DNA of 11,344 bases from Waddliaceae bacterium (GTDB lineage Bacteria > Chlamydiota > Chlamydiia > Chlamydiales > SLFE01), in assembly GCA_007124415.1 (NCBI GenBank), contig SLFE01000128.1:1-11344 (forward strand), written 5' to 3'. The position numbers and the translations under genes were made by a program. Below the pieces are notes generated by a model that made no database searches, was not told the DNA's origin, and saw only the letters and a program-made list of their open reading frames with translations. This document shows, one piece after another, positions 6,115 through 11,344 of this stretch (its first letter is position 1; each line of letters starts with the position of its first letter).

Positions 6115-8151
6115 ATGGCTTTGCCGCAAACCCTTGAAATAGAAATGGGACGTCCCACTCCGCTGGGACCGCAAATTTTGGATGGAGGTGTCAATTTCAC
6201 ACTTTACTCCAAAGATGCGCTGTCCGTCACACTCCAACTCTTTGAGTACAATTCTGATAAAAAATGCGCAAGTCCAATAGCCTCTATAGTCTTAGATCCC
6301 CAAAAAAATAGAACGGGGAAAGTCTGGCATGTGTTTGCGGGGGGGCTGCCCGATAAAATCCTTTATGGTTACCTCATTGACAACGACAGCTTACTATTAG
6401 ATCCTTACGCCCCGGAAATCTGGAGCGGCAGCATCTGGGGAGAGCCGAACAAAGTTTATGAAGGGCAAAAAAAATTTTATTCACCATTAGGACTTATAAA
6501 CCGTTCATCTTCATTCGATTGGGAAGGAGATGCTGCACTCCGAACCCCTATTAAGGATTTAGTGATCTATGAACTCCACGTCCGCGGATTCACAAGGCAC
6601 AGCGGTTCGAAAGTGCGCTATCCGGGAACCTATTCGGGTCTAATAGAAAAAATACCTCACCTTAAAAGTCTGGGAATAAACGCTGTAGAACTTATGCCGG
6701 TCTTCGAATTCAATGAATTGTCCTATTGTCGAACCTGGGTCGAATCCCGCCAGACTCTATTGAACTATTGGGGATACTCCCCTGTTTCTTTTTTCGCCCC
6801 GATGAATCGATTTTCTTCTTCCCATGAGCCGGGAGGTGCAGGAGAAGAATTTAAGGCCATGGTGAAAGAACTGCACAAAAATGGAATTGAAGTTCTTTTG
6901 GATGTCGTTTTCAACCATACGGCGGAAAGCGAAAATAAAGAATCAATTTATTCATACCGAGGCTTGGACCGCCTGGCTTATTACTTGATCGACAGCAATA
7001 ACCATGATCAAAATTTCAGCGGATGTGGGCATACTTTCAACAGCAACCACCCCATCAGCATGGAATTGATCCTCGCCGCCCTCAGACACTGGGTCGTTGA
7101 ATATCATGTAGACGGCTTTAGATTCGACCTGGCATCTGCCTTGACACGTGGTACCGACGGAGCGCCTCTCGAACAACCGCCGCTTATCAAGGCCATAAAT
7201 GCCGATCCGGTATTAAACGGCGTGAAGCTGATAGCTGAACCCTGGGATGCGGCGGGGCTGTACCACGTCGGTTCATTTCCTTTGGGAGAAGGAAGGTGGA
7301 TCGAGTGGAATGGCAAGTACCGGGATGACTGCCGGGATTTCATCAAAGGATCGCAAAGGACTAAAGGGGCGTTTGCCACCAGGTTTTGCGGATCTGAAGA
7401 TATCTTTCATTCGTATGGATCCCCTTTATGCAGCCTGAATTTTATCACCTGCCACGACGGTTTTACTCTGCGGGACCTTGTGTGCTACAACGATAAGCAT
7501 AACGAAGCGAACGGCGAAGACAACAGAGATGGCACCAATGACAACCGGAGCTGGAACTGCGGCCTTGAAGGGAAAACAAAAAATTCACAAATTCTGAAAT
7601 TGCGGGATAGACGGATGAAAAACTTCATTGCCGCCCTGCTCCTTTCTCAAGGCATTCCAATGATCCGTATGGGCGATGAATATGGCCATACGCAAAACGG
7701 CAACAACAATACCTGGTGCCAGGACAATGAGTTAAGCTGGTTTCACTGGTCCAATTTCGATACGAATAAACCGATCACGCGATTTATGAAATCGCTGATT
7801 GAATTCAGGCACCGACACCCAGTTGTACACAAACCTTATTTTTTAAATCCCAGGGATGTCCAATGGCATGGAACTAAGCCGTATACTCCCAATTGGAATG
7901 CCGATGACCGTCTTGTAGCTCTGAGTTTAATCGATCATGAGCAGAGCGAAGATCTATACATTGCCTTCAATTCGTCCTACAGGAGAAAAAAACTCACACT
8001 TCCACCACCCCCAGAAGATAAGATGTGGTATAAGATCATCGACACGTTTGCCGATTCTCCAAATGATTTTATCCCCGAAGGTGCCGAGCCTTTCAAAGAA
8101 TGGGAAATAAATATCATGCCATACTCGATGCTCCTCTTCAAATCCAAATAA
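6115..8151 (+). CDS. glgX: Glycogen debranching enzyme, isoamylase type (GH13)
   Basis: GlgX hydrolyses alpha-1,6 branches of glycogen, usually after phosphorylase trimming, to release short maltodextrins. The 678-residue length is normal. Residues about 12-120 are the N-terminal CBM48-like domain (PTPLGPQILDGGVNFTLYS). The GH13 barrel shows region I DVVFNH (263-268), region II DGFRFDLAS with nucleophile Asp338, region III LIAEPWD with acid/base Glu375, and region IV TCHDGF with Asp448. The GDEYGHTQNGNNNTWCQDN stretch (520-538) is typical of isoamylase/GlgX. An in-frame TGA at 6106-6108 forces the start to lie after it. The ATG at 6115 has AAGG only one base away, poor spacing; the next in-frame ATG (6145) lacks a ribosome site. 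It diverges from the Slc1-like gene as glgX neighbours slc1 in C. trachomatis, and converges on the HU-like gene. Confidence 0.96.
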   Translation: MALPQTLEIEMGRPTPLGPQILDGGVNFTLYSKDALSVTLQLFEYNSDKKCASPIASIVLDPQKNRTGKVWHVFAGGLPDKILYGYLIDNDSLLLDPYAPEIWSGSIWGEPNKVYEGQKKFYSPLGLINRSSSFDWEGDAALRTPIKDLVIYELHVRGFTRHSGSKVRYPGTYSGLIEKIPHLKSLGINAVELMPVFEFNELSYCRTWVESRQTLLNYWGYSPVSFFAPMNRFSSSHEPGGAGEEFKAMVKELHKNGIEVLLDVVFNHTAESENKESIYSYRGLDRLAYYLIDSNNHDQNFSGCGHTFNSNHPISMELILAALRHWVVEYHVDGFRFDLASALTRGTDGAPLEQPPLIKAINADPVLNGVKLIAEPWDAAGLYHVGSFPLGEGRWIEWNGKYRDDCRDFIKGSQRTKGAFATRFCGSEDIFHSYGSPLCSLNFITCHDGFTLRDLVCYNDKHNEANGEDNRDGTNDNRSWNCGLEGKTKNSQILKLRDRRMKNFIAALLLSQGIPMIRMGDEYGHTQNGNNNTWCQDNELSWFHWSNFDTNKPITRFMKSLIEFRHRHPVVHKPYFLNPRDVQWHGTKPYTPNWNADDRLVALSLIDHEQSEDLYIAFNSSYRRKKLTLPPPPEDKMWYKIIDTFADSPNDFIPEGAEPFKEWEINIMPYSMLLFKSK

Positions 8152-8224
8152 AAAAATGCTGAGTTCCAGATTCAAAGTAGATAACAAGCTTCTTATTGCC
8201 TACTTTGAACCCAGCACTCAGCAT
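8150..8224 (-). terminator. Long two-part hairpin with U-tract, terminator of the HU-like gene
   Basis: The outer arms ATGCTGAGT (8156-8164) and ACTCAGCAT (8216-8224) and the inner arms TTCAAAGTAG (8171-8180) and CTACTTTGAA (8200-8209) are perfect complements separated by a 6-by-6 internal loop. On the minus strand the hairpin is followed by six T residues (8155-8150) and more T, giving the form of a Rho-independent terminator about 30 bases after the HU-like stop. On the plus strand no T-run follows, although the hairpin starts right after the glgX stop and may also slow that transcript. It is longer than usual, so it may also be a dispersed repeat. Confidence 0.65.
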
Positions 8225-8255
8225 CTCGATAAAAAACCTTCAGAGAAGCTGCTCT

Positions 8256-8576
8256 TTAAAAGGGTTTTATGGGCTTTTCTATATCCTTCTTCATCTTTTT
8301 CCCTGGCGTAAACTTAACTGCTGAACGCGCCGGTATTTCGATTGGGACTTCAGGATTCTTTGGATTCCTCCCAATCTTTTTCTTTCTCTCTACAACCTCA
8401 AAAACGCCAAAATCACGAAACTCCAGGCGCTCGCCCTCAGCCAGACACTCGGTGACTTTATCAAGAAACGATTGGATGACTGTACGAACTTCGTTCGGAT
8501 GCATCTTCTTTTCCTGCGATATCGTGTTTATGAGTTTTTTCTTGGTCATTGTTTTTTTCTTTATCATAGTTGTCAT
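8256..8576 (-). CDS. hup: HU/IHF-family DNA-binding protein
   Basis: This small nucleoid protein binds and bends DNA as a dimer. The 106 residues match C. trachomatis CT267 (named hup, himD or ihfA in different annotations) closely from memory: MTKKKLINTISQ (10-21), HPNEVRTVIQSFLDK (26-40), GERLEFRDFGVFEVVERK (48-65), the arm GRNPKNPEVPIEIPARSAVKFTPGK (69-93), and a short basic tail. The N-terminus is extended by about 6 residues, with three in-frame ATGs (8576, 8567, 8549). The first has AGGAG about 10 bases upstream and is chosen, although a start at 8549 would leave a complete domain. It stands alone after a 295-bp gap from tyrS and ends at the hairpin shared with glgX. Sequence alone cannot say whether it binds DNA like HU (any site) or like IHF (specific sites). 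Confidence 0.95.
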   Translation of the reverse strand: MTTMIKKKTMTKKKLINTISQEKKMHPNEVRTVIQSFLDKVTECLAEGERLEFRDFGVFEVVERKKKIGRNPKNPEVPIEIPARSAVKFTPGKKMKKDIEKPIKPF

Positions 8577-8620
8577 GATCCAGAAACTCCTAGGTTAATG
8601 ATAACTCTTTTTTTCCCCTG

Positions 8621-8662
8621 CCTGTCCTCCCCGTAGGCAAAGCCCGGGGGATTTTTCACAGG
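8621..8662. repeat. GC-rich hairpin, candidate dispersed palindromic repeat
   Basis: The core is CCCCG (8629-8633), TA bulge, GGC-AAA-GCC (8636-8644), CGGGG (8645-8649). An outer pair CCTGT (8621-8625)/ACAGG (8658-8662) encloses it. It is far more GC-rich than the surrounding AT-rich gap. On the plus strand GATTTTTC follows the core, so it could terminate plus-strand transcription, but no plus-strand gene precedes it. On the minus strand it would lie in the HU-like gene's leader. Its look recalls the CCTGTCCTCCGTAG-type palindromes scattered in some bacterial genomes, a comparison made from memory. Confidence 0.5.
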
Positions 8663-8793
8663 GAGTTGTTGTTTTAATAACTGACATTGTCATATCTAAC
8701 TCATTTTCAAGCAAGTATTTCTTTTTAGAGGTCGATTTTTCCAGTCCCGACTTTCTCACTTGAGCAGAGAGCCTCCGACTCCCTAATTTGCAC

Positions 8794-8821
8794 ATAATAA
8801 TGAATTTACTTTTCGATTCAA
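8794..8821 (-). promoter_or_regulatory. Weak candidate promoter for the HU-like gene
   Basis: In the 295-bp gap between tyrS and the HU-like gene, the minus strand has TTGAAT (8821-8816) and TATTAT (8799-8794), 16 bases apart, each a partial match to the consensus. The leader would be about 210 bases and would include the GC-rich hairpin at 8621-8662. The rest of the gap shows no convincing gene; a 66-codon frame at 8595-8795 has no ribosome site and no recognisable product. Confidence 0.25.
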
Positions 8822-8871
8822 GAATATTTTTTAAAATATGACAACTTCTTTGGCATTACCGGGGAAAATGG

Positions 8872-10143
8872 TTAGTTGACACGGATCAGCATTTTGTTTT
8901 TCTTCCCAATAGACAGGAGCATTAACTGCCCGTCGATCAGATCATCTGAACCAATAATCTTTTGCTCATTTTCCACTCTGGAGTTATTAAGATAGACACC
9001 CCCGTTGCGAATAAGGCGGCGAATGTCACCCTTGCTGGGGCGTATATTCAAATCGACAACAACATCTACGAGAGGCCTGTCGATCACAAACTTTGCTTCC
9101 GCAGTGTAATTGGGCATATCCGAAGAAATCCCCTCAAGCGCCTCGCGATCGAGCTCTGTATCGGCTCCCGGAGCCGCCGCTGCTGTCACTTTTTGCGCAA
9201 TAGCCAGCCCTTTGTCCCCATGAATACACCTGGTGACCTCTTGAGCCAGCCTTATTTGTGCTGTATTGGCAATATATCCCGGCTCTTTCATTAAAGCCTC
9301 GTATTTTTCAATCTCATCAATGTCCATAAAAGTAAGCATTTTCATCAGGTTGATCACATCGGCGTCGGATGTGCGGTAAAGATGCTGGTAAAATTCAAAT
9401 GGAGACAGTTTATCGGCCGAAAGCCAAATGGCCCCCTTTTCGCTCTTTCCGAATTTTTTTCCGTCGCTGCGCGTGAGAAGGGGAAATACAGCGCCATACA
9501 CAGTCTTGCCGGCAAGACGCCTTACTAAATCGATCCCTGCGGTGATATTGCCCCATTGATCAGACCCTCCCAGTTGAATTGAAACCTGCCGATCATTAAA
9601 CAAATGATAAAAATCATAAGCCTGAAGAAGCTGATAGGTAAACTCTGTGAAACTCATCCCCTCTTCTGATTCGAGGCGGTTTTTTACCGATTCTCTGGCA
9701 AGCATAGTACCCATGCGGAATTCTTTGCCGATATCGCGCAAAAAAGTCAGAATATTGAATTGGCTGAACCAATCGTAATTGTCGACAATAACAGGTTCGG
9801 GAAGCGATGTGCCAAATTGAAGAATTGATTGAAGATTCTTTGTAATTCCACGTAAATTCTCTTTGATCGCTTCCTCGTCTAAAAGAGGCCTTTCATGACT
9901 CTTTCCCGACGGGTCTCCAATGAGTCCGGTGGCCCCCCCGATCACTGCAACCGGAGTGTGTCCGAATTTTTGAAACCAGGCAAGGCTCATAATTGCCACC
10001 AAATTACCGAGATGCAATGAGTCGGATGTCGGATCAAAACCGCAATAGACCTTACGGGGCTTTTCAACAAATTTTTCCAGTTCGTCGTGGGTAGCGGCCT
10101 CAATGAATCCCCGCCTTTTCAGCTCTCTGATGACATTTGCCAT
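8872..10143 (-). CDS. tyrS: Tyrosine--tRNA ligase
   Basis: TyrRS charges tRNA-Tyr with tyrosine using ATP in the cytoplasm. The 423 residues have the normal bacterial TyrRS layout. A class I catalytic core carries YCGFDPTSDSLHLGN (33-47, the HIGH-like site at 44-47), GGATGLIGDPSGK (69-81), FTYQLLQAYDF (168-178) and GGSDQWGNI (192-200). The KMSKS-like loop is KFGKS (230-234). A C-terminal S4-type RNA-binding domain covers about 350-420 (RPSKGDIRRLIRNGGVYLNN). The ATG at 10143 starts 6 bp after the uvrC stop, with a GAGGA ribosome site inside the end of uvrC, so the two genes form an operon. No obvious terminator follows the stop; only an AT-only inverted repeat is seen at 8824-8839. Confidence 0.97.
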   Translation of the reverse strand: MANVIRELKRRGFIEAATHDELEKFVEKPRKVYCGFDPTSDSLHLGNLVAIMSLAWFQKFGHTPVAVIGGATGLIGDPSGKSHERPLLDEEAIKENLRGITKNLQSILQFGTSLPEPVIVDNYDWFSQFNILTFLRDIGKEFRMGTMLARESVKNRLESEEGMSFTEFTYQLLQAYDFYHLFNDRQVSIQLGGSDQWGNITAGIDLVRRLAGKTVYGAVFPLLTRSDGKKFGKSEKGAIWLSADKLSPFEFYQHLYRTSDADVINLMKMLTFMDIDEIEKYEALMKEPGYIANTAQIRLAQEVTRCIHGDKGLAIAQKVTAAAAPGADTELDREALEGISSDMPNYTAEAKFVIDRPLVDVVVDLNIRPSKGDIRRLIRNGGVYLNNSRVENEQKIIGSDDLIDGQLMLLSIGKKNKMLIRVN

Positions 10144-10149
10144 ATTTAT

Positions 10150-11344
10150 CTATTCCTCTTTATGACTAAAAAAATCTTTAATTACAGCCGCGTCTTTCTT
10201 GCTGATTCCGGGTACGCCTTCAAGTTCATCAACTGCCGCCTCTTTAACTCTCTGCAGGCTGCCCAGATGTTTGAGAAGCGCCTTTCGCTTCACCTCGCCA
10301 ACGCCGGGAATCTTTTCCAATATGCTGGACAGCCTCTCCTTGCTTCGCCTTTTTCTCTGAAAAGTTATGGCAAAGCGATGAGCCTCGTCACGTATTTGCT
10401 GCAGCAGAAAGAGCATAGATGACGACCTCGATGGCGTTATCGGGTCTTTGAGATGAGGCAAATAAATTTTTTCCGCCGTCTGCCCTTTATCATGCCTGCC
10501 TTTTTCTTTTACCAAAGCAATTACATCGACAGATATAATATTCAAATCTTTGAAAACACGCAAGGCCACGTTCAACTGTCCCTTCCCCCCGTCGACAATC
10601 AAAAGGTCGGGAAGGTCCTTCTCTTCTTTTAATTTTGAATAGCGCCGCATAAGGACCTCGTACATCGCCCCGTAATCATCGCCCGGCTTGGCCGCCTTGA
10701 CCTTATATTTCCGGTAACGGTTTTTATCCTGCTTTCCTTCTGTATACACCACGACGGCGGAGACAGGATCCGAAGCGGAAAGGCTGGAATTGTCGATGCA
10801 CTCGATTCTTTTCGGATAACGATTCAAACGCAGCGTCTCTTTCATCTCAAGAAGCGATCGCTCGATGATGGCGTCTTGGCTTTTTTCCTGGGAAAAAGCC
10901 GACTTGGCATTATTATAGGCCATGTCGATCAGCGATTTTTTACGCCCTTTAACCGGCCTTTGGATTATCGTTTTCTTTTGCCGTTCCGCGGACAGGATCT
11001 CCGACAACTCCTGCGTGCCGGCCACTTTTTCGGGAAGGAGAATTTCGTGCGGCAGCTGCGGTTCTGTTCCGTAGTGCTGAAGAAGGAATGTGGTCAACAG
11101 CTCTTCGTCGTCTTCGGCAATTTCGAAAAAACTAAACTGCTTCACCCCTGTCAGCTTGCCGCTGCGTATAATCAGTTTGACCAAAAGCACCTCGCTGCCC
11201 TGCCTGTATAAACCAAGAGCATCCGTATCCACTCCGACAGGCTTATCAACAAGCTGCTTCTCGAGGGTTTTTTCGATCCCTTTGATTTTTTTTAGAACCT
11301 CGGCGGCTTTTTCAAACTCCAGCGCATCCGAATGGTGCTGCATC
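10150..11344 (-). CDS. uvrC: Excinuclease ABC subunit C (partial, N-terminus beyond the window)
   Basis: UvrC makes both incisions around DNA lesions in UvrABC nucleotide excision repair. About 397 residues are visible of a family usually near 600, and the frame stays open to the window edge. The missing part should contain the GIY-YIG 3'-nuclease domain. Visible in order (numbered from the first methionine, which is probably internal) are a UVR motif binding UvrB (about 1-25, DALEFEKAAEVLKKI), and the RNase H-like 5'-incision domain with ECIDNSS (Asp184), PGDDYGAM (220-227), LLIVDGGKGQLN (Asp251) and RDEAHRFA (His322). Two C-terminal helix-hairpin-helix motifs follow (IPGVGEVKRKALL and VPGISKKDAAVI, about 345-390). 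The usual FDxSH motif reads IDNSS here, losing its histidine but keeping the aspartate. It is cotranscribed with tyrS, and its promoter is outside the window. Confidence 0.96.
   Translation of the reverse strand, partial: MQHHSDALEFEKAAEVLKKIKGIEKTLEKQLVDKPVGVDTDALGLYRQGSEVLLVKLIIRSGKLTGVKQFSFFEIAEDDEELLTTFLLQHYGTEPQLPHEILLPEKVAGTQELSEILSAERQKKTIIQRPVKGRKKSLIDMAYNNAKSAFSQEKSQDAIIERSLLEMKETLRLNRYPKRIECIDNSSLSASDPVSAVVVYTEGKQDKNRYRKYKVKAAKPGDDYGAMYEVLMRRYSKLKEEKDLPDLLIVDGGKGQLNVALRVFKDLNIISVDVIALVKEKGRHDKGQTAEKIYLPHLKDPITPSRSSSMLFLLQQIRDEAHRFAITFQRKRRSKERLSSILEKIPGVGEVKRKALLKHLGSLQRVKEAAVDELEGVPGISKKDAAVIKDFFSHKEE

Noticed and set aside
8269..8598. 109-codon hydrophobic plus-strand frame opposite the HU-like gene
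   Set aside because: Its Phe/Ile-rich sequence is what antisense of a lysine-rich gene gives; it is not a membrane protein gene.
8595..8795. 66-codon frame on the minus strand between tyrS and the HU-like gene
   Set aside because: No ribosome site before its ATG, it runs through the GC-rich palindrome, and the product has no recognisable pattern.
8824..8839. ATATTTT-TT-AAAATAT inverted repeat after tyrS as a terminator
   Set aside because: The stem is only A-T pairs with a 2-base loop, too weak to act as a terminator.
1..11344. tRNA genes, CRISPR arrays, insertion sequences, toxin-antitoxin or phage-defence cassettes
   Set aside because: I looked for tRNA-like cloverleaf blocks, regularly spaced direct repeats, transposase motifs and paired small toxin/antitoxin genes and saw none.

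Overview
The window most likely comes from an environmental member of the Chlamydiales (Waddlia-, Criblamydia- or Parachlamydia-like). Three things point there, all judged from memory of the families. The secretion chaperone at 5427-5948 closely matches the chlamydial type III chaperone Slc1 (CT043). The HU/IHF-like protein at 8256-8576 matches CT267. The order glgX - slc1 - ssb - pepA - lysine-rich protein recalls CT042-CT046 (glgX, slc1, ssb, pepA, hctB) of Chlamydia trachomatis. Genes are densely packed on both strands and no tRNA, rRNA, CRISPR array or transposase was seen.

Layout. Positions 1-150 hold the C-terminal end of a lysine-rich, possibly histone H1-like protein on the + strand. 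A minus-strand operon follows, transcribed ssb (2743-3195), pepA (1218-2729), asd (154-1227), with 13-bp spacing and then a short gene overlap. The next block, 3265-5242, holds two genes absent from the C. trachomatis arrangement as I recall it. One is a coiled-coil protein on the + strand. The other, convergent and overlapping it, is an ankyrin-containing protein with a possible permuted papain-like cysteine hydrolase domain. The Slc1-like chaperone (minus) and glgX (6115-8151, plus) diverge from a shared regulatory region. glgX converges on an HU/IHF-like gene, with a long hairpin terminator between them. A 295-bp intergenic stretch contains a GC-rich hairpin. The window ends with a minus-strand uvrC-tyrS operon, uvrC being cut off at its N-terminus.

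How the genes relate. Most are housekeeping: DNA maintenance (ssb, uvrC, HU, perhaps the lysine-rich protein), peptide turnover (pepA), lysine/diaminopimelate-branch synthesis (asd), glycogen debranching (glgX) and translation (tyrS). The region worth study is 3265-5948. There, two lineage-specific genes sit next to a type III secretion chaperone gene inside an otherwise conserved block, so they are candidate secreted host-interaction proteins. That link rests on position and domain type only.
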